From NCBI GenBank assembly GCA_030267565.1, contig BRXU01000009.1:3460501-3524500 (forward strand): a DNA stretch of 64,000 nucleotides, written 5' to 3'. The stretch's first letter is position 1. Each line of letters begins with the position of its first letter. The position numbers and the translations under genes were made by a program. The DNA is from Pleodorina starrii. Taxonomy: Eukaryota > Chlorophyta > Chlorophyceae > Chlamydomonadales > Volvocaceae. The notes under the pieces were generated by a model that was given only the letters and a program-made list of their open reading frames with translations, was not told the origin of the DNA and made no database searches. Positions 11,761 to 24,900 of this stretch are shown piece after piece.

Positions 11761-13682
11761 GGAGCGGTGCGGGTGGGTGGGTTTGTGGCTGGGCGCTGGA
11801 CGGGGGCCGACCATTCAACGGCGTTGTGTGGTGGGAGGTGTTAGGGGTGGTAAGGAAAACGATACCGCAGCGAAGGGACGGAGACGGCGTTAGGGGGCGG
11901 GTGCAGGGGGCGGGTGGTGACAAACAGCTGGATGGCAAACGGGCGCGGCGCACCGAAGGCGGCGACGGTGTGGCGGGCCGAATGTGTGTATCACGCCATG
12001 ATTTATGGTGGGTCCGGGCGGTCCGGGGTAGCTGAATGCTGCAAGGCAGGTGAGGCGCGAAAACGTCGTTATGTGTGGTGTTTTGGGGAGCATTGAATGC
12101 CTCTGATTGATTTATGGAAGCTGGAACGCAGGTTTTTGGTCAAGGTTTTGGTCGATTAGGTCAGGTTGTGTACGGCAGGTTTTGTAAGGCAGGGAGGTGC
12201 TGTCCGGATTGTGTGCATCCTTCGCATCCCGCGCGGCCAGGGGTACCGCCCACGCCAAACATCCCCGAGCTTCTCGCACGTTGTCCCTCGCCCTAGCGAA
12301 CAAGACAGGCATGTATGATGTAACAGAAGCTGTGGTGAGCATGTAGGAGCTCGCCGTGGGCTGGAAGAAGGTTTTTCTGGCTGGTCACTCCGGCTGGCGC
12401 CAACCGTAGTTCAGTTGCGGCCGGGCCGCTGGACTTCCAACGCCGTTGCTAACAGGGAGCAAGGCAGGCAGGCGGTTTGTTGCGCGGTTGGTACTGCAGG
12501 TAGTTGGAAGTGCGCGCGACGCGCCACCGCTGCGTATCTGCGTGCCGCACGTGGTGGGTGTGCTTTGCTAACGTTCAGAGAGGCAGGTGCAGTATGTACG
12601 ACGTATGGAAAGGGACGGTGTAGGCCGTTTGGGTCCCTGCGGTCTGGGCATTTGGTCGGACACGCGGAGAAATGCGGAGGGCTGCTTGGGCTAATAGTTC
12701 CCAACGCCAGCTTCCGGGGCAGGGCTGGATAGGTTGCAGGGAATGGCTGCTCAGGGCAGACATGTAAGAAAAATGTTTATGTTTGCATGCCCCGTTGTTG
12801 CGCACAGCTCTTGCGTCTGTGACGACAAGGGGGCAGATCGGGCCACATGGGTGTCGCCGAAGACTGCGGATGACAAGAGGGGCTCCGGCAGCGGCCGTGT
12901 CAGAGTGCGGACTGCACACCAACCGGTGATCCGTTGTTCAGATCCCTTCACTGTAAAACGGTCCATTAATGATATACACGGTTGTGAAAAGGTCCGCGAT
13001 TACCGTACCCTCCCCCGGCTCGGTTTAGACTGTGGTCATCGCCCTTCACCTGTTTGCTGTGACCCCCCGCCCAGTCAAGCCAGGCTTAGGGGCAGGAGTG
13101 TCAATCCATCAGCAGGTGCTGCAGGGAACACGCCAGCACTCCGCTGGGTGGTGTTCTTTCTCCTGTTTGGAGCCGGGGCTCCCCGTGTCTCCCCGTGGCC
13201 TTCCAGGGCAATCGGGGAATCGGGGCCGCCGACAGCTTAACGCGCTACTCGAGTGCGTTCATTTTACAGTGGGCGCTGGGCGGGCATCGCCCAGAGGATC
13301 GCCCGTGGCGATTCGCCACTTGGTGCATACCGCACCTGGCATTTTGGTGCTGGTCTTTGCGTTCCAAGAGAAGGCATTGCACAGAGCGAACAGATTGCTG
13401 TGGATTGCGCAGTCACTCTCTCACCGAGATAACCTGCTGGAGCGCATCCGCAACGACGTGGATGTGTCTGTGGCTCCAAGGTTCTAGCCGGCAGGTGACG
13501 TACTGTACGGATCTTACGCAAGGCCCAAGCCCCGAAACGGAGCCGAAACGCCTGCATGCAGGTACATAAAAGTCCGTCACGTGCCGGCTGCCGGGTCTGG
13601 GTGAAGGGGTGGTACCACGACGCCAATTTGCCGATCGCCCCGAAACAGAGGTCCTTGGCGTTGCGAGCAATCCGTGAGCACC
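11761..13682. other. Intergenic: dynamin 3' UTR and upstream region of the secreted-protein gene
   Basis: No convincing gene. The dynamin 3' UTR presumably occupies the first few hundred bases. The rest holds short chance ORFs on both strands without recognisable domains. No tRNA-like cloverleaf, repeat array or transposon end was seen. Confidence 0.4.
12183..12187 (+). terminator. Candidate TGTAA polyadenylation signal (dynamin gene)
   Basis: TGTAA is the usual poly(A) signal in volvocine algae. This copy is 423 bp after the dynamin stop codon; another lies at 12319-12323. The assignment rests only on motif and position. Confidence 0.35.
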
Positions 13683-14997
13683 ATGACGATGAAGACAACG
13701 CCCCTCCCCTGCCGCGCCCGCGCCCGGAGCGGCGGAGCCTGCTGCCTGGCAAGCTTCTTCGCAGCGCTGTCACCATTGCTGCTGCTGCTGCTCCTGCTTT
13801 CGCTGATGTCGCTCCAGACCGCCTCGGCCTGCTCCCACAACGGTCGCGCCCAGCCCGGCAGGTGACAAAGCGTCCAGCCGATCCTTTCTTCGCACGCCTA
13901 AAAACGCCCACGCGACGTGCGTGTGTGTTTGCGTGTGTGTGTCTGTCCTAGCACGGCAACAAGCTCGCCCGCATACGACACATGATACCGGTATTGGCAC
14001 CCCCGCCTCGGCAGCAGGGCCTTGCAGGAGGGGGACCAGCAGTCCTGCGCTGCCTGGACGAGCGACGTGGCCGGCCTCGTGTCTGAGTCTGCCTGCGCCA
14101 GGGCCAGCGGCGACTGCCCGCGACCGTCCCGTGGGTCGTCCACGGACGAGCCCACCGGCCAGGGACCGCCGCCCGCGCAGTGCTACCAGGGCACCACGAA
14201 GGATCAGTGCGCCACTGAAGCCCGCACCGCCGCGCAGGCGAGTGCCGCACCACGCCTAAGGGGGGTGGGCGGACGCCCAGGTTGCGTGCGTTGTGGGATA
14301 CGTTCGTAACAATGGGGCGGCTAACAGTTTGTTTTGGAGGCGGCTGGCCTCCTGGGAGGCGGGTGCTCCCTGGGCTTGAGAATGGCCCCTTCCCCCGGGG
14401 ATCGTAGTCCCGTAGGCTGCACCCGAATGCGTTGCGGCGAGCGGCCTGTAAGTCAATTTTTGCCTGGTAGTGCCCCGAATTACGGGATGGAGGGGAGGAG
14501 GCAGCTCCGATCCTGCCATGCTCGGTCGGATCGGGCCACCGTTTCTGCATCACGAAGCCACCGGTACATACCGTACGGCATGTCGTTACTCTGTACGACC
14601 CCCTTTTCACACGCAGTGACACGCGTTTTCCTTGCCTCACACTATGCGTCCATCTCGTGTGTTGGCGTCGGAGACAGCGACATGCAACCGCCCAGAACAA
14701 GACAGGGCTCGCCTTGGCGCTTCATGATATCCACCGGTTATATCATATCTGACTCAGTGTATATCATATCTGACTCAGTTTATATCATATGTTAATATCT
14801 GACTGGCTCCATTGCGGCGGCGGCGGCGGTTGTGTGTGTGTGTGTGGCTGTGCGTGCAGGGCGGCAGTGGCTACTGCCGGTACTGGGCGACGGGTGCTGG
14901 GCCTTGCACCACGGACGACTTCCAACAGAAGTTCGAGGCCTACCTCGGACCCCTGTGTGACCAGGTGGCCACCGGCGCGCAGGTGTCGCTGCCCTGA
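13683..14997 (+). CDS. Secreted small Cys-rich protein, family not recognised
   Basis: Three exons (13683-13861, 14015-14237, 14860-14997) give 179 aa with closed phases. The N-terminus looks like a signal peptide: a basic start (MTMKTTPLPCRARAR), then a long Leu-rich core, then small residues (TASA) before CSHNG, so the protein is probably exported or lumenal. The predicted mature chain has nine Cys, in settings such as QQSCAAW, ESACARASGDC, AQCYQGTTKDQC, GYCRYW, GPCTTDDF and PLCDQV, suggesting a disulfide-held fold. The middle is Pro/Ser/Gly-rich. The second intron starts with GC (CAG|GCGAGT). An alternative GT donor nine codons later (exon end 14264) keeps the same frame, so the exact border is open. 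I do not recognise the family and assign no function. The start at 13683 is the first ATG in frame; the ATG two codons on would also work. Confidence 0.6.
14739..14805 (+). repeat. 21-bp direct repeat in intron 2 of the secreted-protein gene
   Basis: Two near-identical 21-bp units (14739-14759, 14760-14780, core TATATCATATCTGACTCAGT) and a third, interrupted one. The AT-rich block contrasts with the surrounding GC-rich DNA. It ends 55 bp before the acceptor of the intron. Confidence 0.75.
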
Positions 14998-16133
14998 AGG
15001 ACGCCCTCGCCCTCTGCCGTGAACCTCCGATGAGCATCGCTGACACCGCTGTCCTCAAGCGTAATGCCAATAGCTGCTGCTGCTACTCAATCCCAGGGCT
15101 TGATCTCTTGGATAGATGGCCCCGATGACATATTTTAGTGCTTTGTATTCTGAGTTAAGCGGTGCCGCTGGCCAATTCGGCGTCCTGCGGCAGCTGGCTG
15201 CTGCTGGTGATGGTGCTCTCGGGGCAGTTTGGGTGCAGGGTCGAGAGGGGTCGAGCGAGTGCACCGCCCGGCGAGCTGCGCATGTTGCGAGTTTACGGTT
15301 AGACCCTACCTGAGAAGGTGTTGTTGCTGGATCCAACGTGTATGTGGGCTGCAGGCCGCCCTCAGAAGGGCGAGAGAAGCTGCGGAGATTGCTGCCGGAC
15401 TAGGGATAGCACCAGGTAGCACCGACGGTTGACTGTTGGGACGGCACACGCCGGTCGTCCGTCTGCGTCCGGTCTCCCAGAAACGGCACAGGATCAAGTT
15501 CACCTAACGGTTGCTCCGGTAATCAGTAACTTTACTGCGCCGACCGCTTCGCTGCGTATCTCAGATAAACGCCAATGAATGTGCCTCGATCGGCTTCCGC
15601 AGCGGTCCGTTATGAGAATAAAAGCCAGGACCACAGCGTGCAATGTTACAGCAATAACTGTAACGTGGGCCTGATTTGCGCGTCGTTGCTCGACGGCGGG
15701 CGTGGTGGGCGCGGGTGCGCCGCGTGGTGATTTGCACGCGAAGCCCTTCGGTACATTATTTGTACCAATAACTGATACATGATATGCTCACTATTGCATT
15801 TGAAGCGATCACCTGACAAAGCGTTTTTCAGTATCTATAGGGCAAGGGCAAATGAACAGTACGAAAATCACCGAAACAGGTTCGGCAAGGACAACACACT
15901 ACAGTGATTGAAGGCTTATGTAGATGAGGCAAGAAAATTTTACGTGTAGAATATGACCACTGCAGCATAACATGGCTAAACGTAACGCAAAACGCAGAAC
16001 GAGCGAGCCCAACCATTTGCTCTGAAGTACTATTAAGTAATCCTTATATCTCAGTTTATAGTAGAGCATTGTTGTGTTGAACTTGTTGCCACAAAGGCAT
16101 TTACTTGCTGGCTGTCTATCGGCACCCTGAACT
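14998..16133. other. Intergenic: 3' UTR of secreted-protein gene and promoter side of SLC44-like gene
   Basis: No gene supported. From about 15740 the sequence becomes AT-richer and leads up to the start of the transporter gene. No RNA gene or repeat was seen. Confidence 0.4.
15659..15663 (+). terminator. Candidate TGTAA polyadenylation signal (secreted-protein gene)
   Basis: TGTAA 661 bp after the stop codon at 14997, the only clear copy seen in this gap. Motif-based only. Confidence 0.35.
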
Positions 16134-19100
16134 ATGAGTACCGACGCTTCGTTCGAACCCAACTTTGGCTTGTCTTACGTGGAAGCATACGTGCCGGACG
16201 AGAATGCATTCAGTTACAACAAATGCAAGAGACCTCGGCGTGATGCCTTGTGGACTCTTGCATACGTCTCTCTTGCGGCCATCACCCTTGCTGGCAGCAT
16301 TCCGGTTTTCCTTCGGACGTGAGTGTGTGCGGGGTTGAGCAACCCAAATCCCAGGCGGGGACTCTGCAGCTATGCATAGCGCGTCCAGATCCGTACGAGA
16401 CGACCGCTATTGTCGTACAAACGAACATGGCGCCGTGGAAACAGGGACCGCGACACCGGGCTTTACAGCAATCGCTTCTTCAACAACAGCACTTCCTGCG
16501 ATGTGCAGAGATATCAGGTAGGTCAGGGCGTCCAAGTGCAGCTTCCCCCCAGCCCCAACCCAAGAGCCATGACCCAGGCGCCACCTAGCCAGAGGCAGGA
16601 CCCCAGGACCGCACGCTCCCGTGCGCCAAACCCCTCCCCTGTCCCCAAATATGCCCCCGGTCTACTCCTCTTCACTTCCCTCCACCCCGCCCCACGCACA
16701 GACGCCCAGCCCAGCCCGCGCCCCCACGCCCTCACGTCCCCACGCCCCCATCCCATCTGCGTATCCACGCTCCCACGCCACGCGAACGCCTCTTTGGCCG
16801 TTCCACGGCCCTTCCGTTCCCAACCGGGTAACCGCCCCGCCTGCCCAACCGTCTCCTGCCTCGCTCCCCCCGGTACCCAACCCCACGGCCCACGGCCCAA
16901 ACCCCGCGTCTGCCACCACGTCACCCGTACGGCGCTGCAGCAAGTGGCCTGGATGTACAACGATGCCGAGTACGACCCCACCTTCATGCGGCGATTCAAA
17001 GCCGAGGCGACCGTATGGCTGCCCGCCACGGCCGGGTTGGCGGCGCTGGGATCAGCGGCGTACCTCCTCCTCTTCAGCCGCTTCCCCCGGGTGAGCTTGT
17101 TAGTACGGTACGGCATGCCAACGCACGCAACCACCCACCTGCACATGCCGTACACTCTTCGCGCTCGGTGCGCTTTGCTCGGGCCAAGCAAGCGGCCCAG
17201 CTTGCTTGCCCTCCAAGGCCCTTTTGCCTGACACATGCATGGGCTTGTCCATTTCGCCCTCCCCCGGGGAGGCTCCCCGCCTGTGCTGCAATGCACTATG
17301 CACTGCACCAATGCACTATATCGCGCTGCACTGCGCTCCATTGAGTGCTGCACGAATCTCTGCGCTGCGCGTCGGTGCGCTCCCCCTCCTCCAGACATTG
17401 CTTGGCGCGCTGAGCCTTGGGTCACTGGTAGCCGGGTTGGGCCTCTCCGCGCTGAGCTTCGCCGCGGGCGCGCTGCCGGCTGGCGTCGTGCTGGTGGCCT
17501 GTACGGCAGGGGCAGCAGGCTTGTTCCTTTGGACGGGTCGTTGGGTCCGACCCCTTGCGGAGCTGATGACGCTGGCGGGTGCGTTGGCGGGCGGTTGGCG
17601 GTGGTTGTTAGTTGGGTAGTTGGGTAGGCAGCGGGGACGTTCGTTGGATGGTTGGTTCCGTAACTGGGAGCTGCTGCAGCCTGTGCTCTCCCTCCCCGCG
17701 CCTTCCCCCTGGCACCTCACCCCCACGCACAGTCGCACACGCAACCGCTACCGCCATTACCCCTCAGAGCCTCCTCAGAACTGAAGCCAATTCAACCCAT
17801 TGCCCGTTGCTCCGTCCGCTCAAATACGCTTACGCCTAATAAGTAATAACCGATGTTGAATTTTCTTTGGATTTTCCAACCACCCGCAGCCCTCAGTCTG
17901 CAGCGGAACCCGCGGCTGGTGCTCGCCGCCCTGGGCATCAAACTCGTCGGCCTGCTCGTCCTGGCGTACGGCTTCGCCGCCTTCTTCTCCGCCGTGAACT
18001 ACGGCTACGTGTCCCAAAACTGGGACGCGGTGCAGCGATTCGCGGTGGGGGATGAGAACGGCTTCTGCATCAACGCCCAAAGGGAGCGGTGGGTTTGTGC
18101 CATCAGCGCGGTGGGGGTGCTACAAGTGGGACCGTTGTTGACTGTCGTTGTCCGTCGCAGTGTGGGCTAGGAAGGGCGTCGGAAGGGGTAGAGCCAGCTG
18201 GCCAGCTGGCCGGTTGTCCCAAAGCCTTGCCCCAAAGCGAAAAAAAGAAAAAAATAAAGAAACCCGTACGTCCCTAAAACCCGTACAGCCGTACCGCCCG
18301 CACGTATTTCCCGGACTTTCTGATCAAGTCAACATGTGTCCTCGTCCTTCATTCGTTTCCCCGCACTCAACGTCGCCGCTGGCCGCGCTGGCGACGACGA
18401 CGACGACTCGGGTTGACTTCCGGCGGCGCGCGGCGACTTCCGGCGGCGGCGGCGGCGGCGCGTTTCGTCGCGGCTGCAGCATCCCTTGCTGCGCGTTCAT
18501 GACCCACGCCTGGGCCTACGCGTACGCCGCTGCGGCGGCCGTCTTCCTGCTTTGGAGCGCGGCGTTGGTGCTGCAGCTCAGGACCTTCGCCGCCGCCGAC
18601 ACACTGGCGCAGTCGTACTTTGCGGCGGCGACGCCAGGTACGTACGACGTTCGGCCACAGGCTGGTGGCCGTGGCCGTGGCGGGCGGCGGGACGCCCGGG
18701 TCAGCGGGCGGGGCGAAACCCGAGTACCCGACCCGCCAGCGCGCCTCTTGCGGGGTTGATAGCCTGCTGACTTTACTTCGTAACGGTAACAATCTCTCCC
18801 CCTGTATGTCATGCGTCCGCTTACTGGCGGTCTGAAGCCCCTTAGACACCCGGAGAGTAGCCTTTCCACCACGCGCGCCCTGCCCTGCTGTGCCCGCTTA
18901 CGTCCCGCTTCAGCATACCCGTATATCAGTATTCAGTACACGCTCTCTGCCTCCCGCCCTCCCGCCCGTCCTCCCGCCCGCCCAGTCCTACCCCCGTCTC
19001 ACCCCTCCCAGCCCACCCCCTCCGTCCCTCTGCCTCCACGCAGCCTACAGCACCTTCACAATCATTGGCCCACAAACGCCCGCCGGCGCCGGTGGCGGCG

Positions 19101-21971
19101 GCGGCGGCGGTGCTGTCGCCGCCAGTGGTAGCGTGCGTCGCGCGCTCCGGCACTGCCTGGCGGCGTCCTTCGGCTCCTTGGCGCTGGCGGCGGCCGCTCT
19201 GGCGTCGCTGCGCGCCGTGCGGTGTACCAGCGGAGCGCTGATGCGGCTGCGCGGCGTGGGCCGCTTGCTGCGGCCGCTGGCGTTACTCACGGTGCGCTGC
19301 TGGCTGGCCTGTTTCTAACTTCCCCGCCAGGCTCTCATCGGGCAGTGGGCAGCTTCGGACTGGCGGAGGCGGAGTTCCCGGTTCGATCCTGGCAGACTGC
19401 AGAGGGAGGACTGCGGCTCTGTGGCTCGGAGGGGCGGCGGGGACCCGACATGGCTGGTGCAGTGGTGCTGCCCCCTATTTCGGCTTTCGCCGGCTGGTGT
19501 CACCACCATTGCCCTTGGCTGCGCCCGCCCATATCAGAAGCCATCCGCCCCATCGAGCGGAAGACCTGGCTGACCGAAACCGAAACCCTGCTGGTGGTGG
19601 TGGTGGTGGTGGTGCACCGCGCGACGCGCACACGTCCACACCCCCGCCCGCCCGCCTGCCTGCACGCCTGCACGCTTGCCCGCCCCCTCTCACCCGACCA
19701 ACAGGCCTCCTTCAGCCGTTTCGTGCCCATCGCTGCCGCCATCACCGGGCGGCCCTTCCTGCCCGCCGCCCGGGCCGTGTCTGAATTGCTGCATCGGAAC
19801 CACCTGCCCTGCTACGGCCTCTGGTGCGGCTGCCGGGGCCCCGGGGGACACAGTGGGTCACATTGGGATGGTGGGGGACTTTCGGGCGCAGGGGACGAGA
19901 GGTTGGCGGTGGGCGGTGGGCTGTGGGGGCCGTGGGCGTTGGGTGGCGGGTGGCTGCATCCCCGGCCCGGGTTAGGGGCGTGTTGGCTTGCGGGTCAGGC
20001 CGAATGGCGCTGCAATCGGCCGCTGCAGCGGTCGGCCGGCGTGCCGATATGCGCAACCCCCTCTCACCTGTCCCCTCCGCCTCCCCTCCCTCTCCCATGT
20101 TTTGTGTGTGTGGGATAAGGGCGGTCGAGGTTAAGATCCCCTTCCCTCCCCTCCCTTTCCCTCCCACTCTTTCCCACTCTCTCCCAGGTGGGTCCCGAGC
20201 GGGGTGCTGCAAGCCGCCGCGGCACTGCTAGCTCTGGCCTGGTCGGGACTGGTCTTCCTCCTCACGTTCTCGTCCAACAAGCAGTACGAACCCGTCGTAC
20301 TCCCCGTGTCCTTCGCCACCGCGGGCGCCTCGTTCCTGCTGTGAGTTGTCCCGGGGAGGCCGAGGGAGGCGGGTGCGGCGCGGAGCGCGGGGCGAAGCGC
20401 GGGGCGGACGCGGGTCCCTGTAGCCTCACCTGACGGTTGGGTGGAGGCTACAGAAGCACCTGAAGAGCACCTGAAGACCATCTGAAGACCACCTGCGACC
20501 TGCCCAAGTGCCCATGACCCCGACCGGCCGCGTGTGTCTGCCGGCTGCGCGGCAATTGGCCGTTGCCTCTTGCCTGACCGTTGCCTGACATCCGTCTGAC
20601 CGCTGTCCGACAGCTGCTTGACTCTTTGACTTACCGTTGCGTAATCGTTAGGTCCGTTACCCGACAGTTGGGCTGACCGTTAGGAAGCTGAGTGTAGCGG
20701 TTGGGCGTGCGAACCCTTGCCCTCCCGGCGTCTGAGACCCGACGAGGCCGCCCCCGAGGCGCTTCCCCCCTTTGAAGCGCCATCACGTGTAAATTGTGAC
20801 CTGATGCGCCCAATATCTAACCGAAAACCACGAGTTAGTTACTGGTAACTGAAAGCAGTTGGGCCCCATCACCGCCCGGTCGCGCCCCCGCCTCAGGATG
20901 CTGTACGGCCTGCTCTTCACGGTCGGGTTGCAGCTCGATGCCGTACACACGCTGTACATTTGTTACGCGGCGGATGTGGACCAGCAGCAGGTGACGCGCC
21001 CGGACGTACACGCCGTGATCCGGCAGGTACGACATGGCCAGGCTTGAGAAGGCAAGGGCGAACAGGAGCGGCTCGTGCGCGTGCGTGCGGGTACGGACTT
21101 ACGCGTCCGTAAGAGGCCCCACCGAACTGCTGTGATGTCAGCCTCTGAGTTTAAAGTCTGTCGTCGATGACCCATGGGTCGGTCCCAGGCCGCCGCTCTG
21201 TGAGCCGGCAGCGGATTCCCGATTTCCGAATCCGGCCTGGCGCAAATCGTCGCCCGCTGACGCGCTGAGGCCCCACCCCAACCCACCGCTTCTGTCCACA
21301 GGTGCCAAGCCAGGCGCTGCAGTACCACAGGAACGCTCTTGTGTACGGCACATCCAGCATGCCGCAGCCGGGGGCGGCGGCCACCGCAGCGGCGGCGGGG
21401 GCGACCCCCACAGCAACGCCGGATGCGGTGGCGGGAGGCATGGAGCAGCTGCCTGCTTTCGCCGGTACGTGCGCGTATTATCAGGCTCATTCGTTGTTGA
21501 AAGCCTTTGGGTGCTCAGGCCGCCCTGGAACGCAGGAAGCGGCTAAAGCACGCCCAATACGGTACACATGAGCACGTGCAGATGCACCGTGCTGAATCAC
21601 AAGCGTGCCCGCAACAAAACTCTTGTCGGACAAATGAGCTACGGTGCGGTATCTGTTGAAGCCCTCCATGTGGGAGGGGCATGGAAAGGCAGCATGTGCT
21701 GCCAGCCAAGTGGCGCGGGCTTGTGCCGTATACTGTACGGCATGCAGGGTCTACCTGTCCCGGAACCATCAGGCGCCCGCATCTGGTGACACACACCAGA
21801 CACCACCCACTCTCACACCTCCCGCCTTGAAGCCCCTCCATCCCCCGTCGATCTTGACAAGTTTTCCAACCCCCCATATTCCAACCAGGCATCGACGGCG
21901 CGGAGGCCCCCTCGCCGCTGCCTGGCTTCCCCGGAAGCCCCCCCAGCCGCCTCAAGCGCAGGGCCTTATAA
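16134..21971 (+). CDS. Choline-transporter-like membrane protein (SLC44/CTL family)
   Basis: A multi-pass membrane protein of the family that includes human CTL1-5 and yeast Pns1; substrates are known for only some members (choline). Exons: 16134-16318, 16445-16517, 16941-17090, 17395-17578, 17890-18088, 18480-18637, 19044-19291, 19705-19823, 20188-20340, 20897-21026, 21302-21464, 21889-21971; 614 aa, phases close. A cytosolic N-tail precedes a first membrane segment (about residues 38-58). Next comes a loop with an N-glycosylation-like NNSTSC, then about nine further hydrophobic segments. Family-like stretches are HCLAASFGSLALAAA, FVPIAAAITGRPFLPAARAV and LQLDAVHTLYICYAADVDQQ near the C-terminus. 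A Gly-rich insert ([18 protein letters not shown]) lies in a loop, and the C-tail is Ala/Pro-rich. The family call rests on topology and the second-half motifs; substrate is unknown. Confidence 0.88.
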
Positions 21972-24900
21972 TCGCGTTGCGACGATGTGTTGTGAATGCG
22001 ATAATGGAAATACATTCAGTACATGGTGATAAATATGCACGACTCGCGTTAAGCGGAGCCCCGGTACTCGAATCCGAAATGATCACCGGCCTTAAGTGCT
22101 CGGTGGTGGGTGCCGCGGTGCCAGGCGGGGGTGGATTGGGTCTTTGGGTGGGTCCGCCCGGGAGCGCGGTGCCCGTCCCCCGCCCTGCAGCCACCACCAC
22201 GCATGGGACCATCAGGCACACCACAACGGCCGCAGAGCTGAACTTCCGCGTTTTGAGCCTCGACTGACTGCTTTCGGCCTCGACAGGCGCTTTGCGGGGG
22301 TTGGGGGTTGGAGTCCTTCAAAATAACTATTACTACCGGTAGTAGTACACTTCGGCAGCAGCTTGTGGTGGGTGAGCCGCAGTGGCGCTTGCCCCTGCGA
22401 GACACTCTCCATGTCTCCATATACTTTACCTGGCTGGCTGGATTCCCTGTATACAGCAGTTTTGTGCAGCATTTTGCGGTGCTCTCCACGCGGGAGCTTG
22501 TTGACTACCCGGCAGCTTTACGCATGAAGCGCGACGCCGCCCCGTGTGACCCTCCGCGGCCGTTGTGGGGGCACGGACCGGCGCCGTACTTGCAAGCATC
22601 CCAAACGCTACGCGGGGCCCAGCGCTGCCACCCACATCTTTTTCAGACTGCTACGAACTGCGTTGCTGAGGACTCTTAGCCACGGGCTTGTCCTGCTTTA
22701 AGCGCGCCAGGAGGTCTGCCCTCCCCTCCTCAACCTGCAACTTGTACACACCAGCATGAAACCCGGTTCAAGGCGACCAGCTTCATGAACGCCTGTTCAA
22801 GTCCAGCTGAGGGGGGGTCAGGGCAGCCAAGCACGACCGCAGCCCAACGTGGGGAGGGGGCATCAAACACGCTTGCCCTCATCGAGTCTTGACTTGGGGA
22901 TTTTAAACTTTAAATACATTCACTGCGCACGTCTGCGCGTACAGCGGCCAAGGGCCGGCACGGTTCACCAACACGGACCCACCGGGAGAACAACGCCCTG
23001 CCTCGAGTGAGAGCTACAGCTACAAATTGGTGCGGTTGCAAAGTAATCAATGCCGCACATTCCACGAGCATAAACCCACCGCCAGGTCAACACGCAATGG
23101 CTTTTGCAGCGGCTTCTACCATGAAAGCCTTCGCCACGGGGTCCAACCGTCTCGAGTCCGGAAAATGTCATGCCTGTCGTACAAGACGTGCCAAAATGCT
23201 GCGCCACGACCAAGACAAATTTGAATCAGGCACCAGCAGCCCCGTGGGCGATACCACGGTTCCCAGCAGACAGGCTGGGGGATGCACTTCAGCTGCCGCC
23301 AAAAGCGGCGACCTCATTGGAAATACCGTAGCTGAACCACCAGATCTGGACATGCTGTACTACATAAAGCGCGGAGCATCTTTCCCCCCGGGCCTCCCTA
23401 TGCCTCTGTTTCTACCCAAAACCCCGCTAGAAAGACCCCTAGTTGCAACTAGGCCCGGAACATTACATACACATACTGACCGCCTGGAAAGTGCAGGCGA
23501 AAGCTCGTCTTCCGCCAAACACCGCTCATCCTTGCAAAGGCAACACGCATGATCCTGCAGGGCGTACTCCTGGTACAGCCAATCCTGCCCTCTACATCCC
23601 AACTGCGTCAACCCCTCACGCCGAAGCCGCTCGAAACGCACCCTTAACGTATGCACCCTGGGCCACAGACCGTTCCATCTGTTAAATGCATTACCCACAA
23701 GTATGTGTTAAAATACATCCCAGCGAAGACTCCCTGTTCGGGAATGCTCGACAGGCAATGCTGTCGGTCGGTGGTGGTTTATTTTCTACCCGACTGTTGT
23801 GCCAAAGATTGTCGCCGTTGCACCGCCGTCACAAATGCCGCGATGACTTTGAGCTCATCGTTTACGACCTGTCACCGTCAGAGGAACGAGACAAGCGCAT
23901 GAGGCAGTGCAACATGTTCCAAGGGTTCGTAAAAGCGGGGGTCCACTTAGCAGCGTGTGCATGCCTATATCAAAAGCAAGTGCGTCGGGACGGCGTCCAT
24001 GACGGCCGCTTAGTAGGTCGCCCGTCGTCTGCTGCCAGGACGAACTAGGTTCAGCCAGGTCGAACGCTCAAGCCTATGTACCCGATCAGCAACCCGGTAT
24101 TTCACCCACCTGAGCTGCGAAATGGCGTGTGACGGCCGCCACTAACTGGTCTTTGGTGGCAGTCTGCGGCACGCCGACCTGAAAGCGTGCAAACGGTGCG
24201 GACCGCCGTTTACATTACGCCAGACTTGTCCACCGCTTGCGTGTGCTAGCTGCCGCTGCCCTTACCAGTTTGTGGACCCGTGAGTATCTCCGAAGTGAGG
24301 CGATGTCAAGCTTCCCGAAATTCACGCGCTGTGGGCAAGAAGCCATGCGCCGGTAAGAGACCCAACGAAAGGGGAGCGCGAAGCATAATCCTGGCAATGA
24401 GACTAAGCCGTCGTCAGAGAAATAGCTTCGGACCCACCGGTCTCAAGTTGAGAGGCGAAGGGCCCGGGCCTGTCCGCTTGCCCTGCCTCGCCGGCGCAGA
24501 ACCGTTTTGATCCATACTGCAGCGCTTGAAACCTATAACCTATATGTCTACAAGTAATAAACTGCCTTACGAGCACTTGTGTTTACCGGAACGGCTTGGC
24601 GCGCTATATCATAGCGTCCAGTGTCCTGTAACGGTCTTCTGTACGGTATCGGTTGGATCCCCCGTCTGTCCGCCCTGGTCTGTCCTTGCGGTCGTGAAAA
24701 GGCAACGAAGGAACACCACGATCACGCATCACTTAAATGTACAAACTGACCACACGCTCTATTAGAGCCTCTTCAGCGACTGTAGCTTCACCTCTCCGCT
24801 GACGACAGCCTTAATCTAGGAGATCGCAGCTGCAAGCAAAGGTAAACAATCACTACGATATTAAACTCACGCTTTATTCTCATGGGAGGCAACAGAGCAG

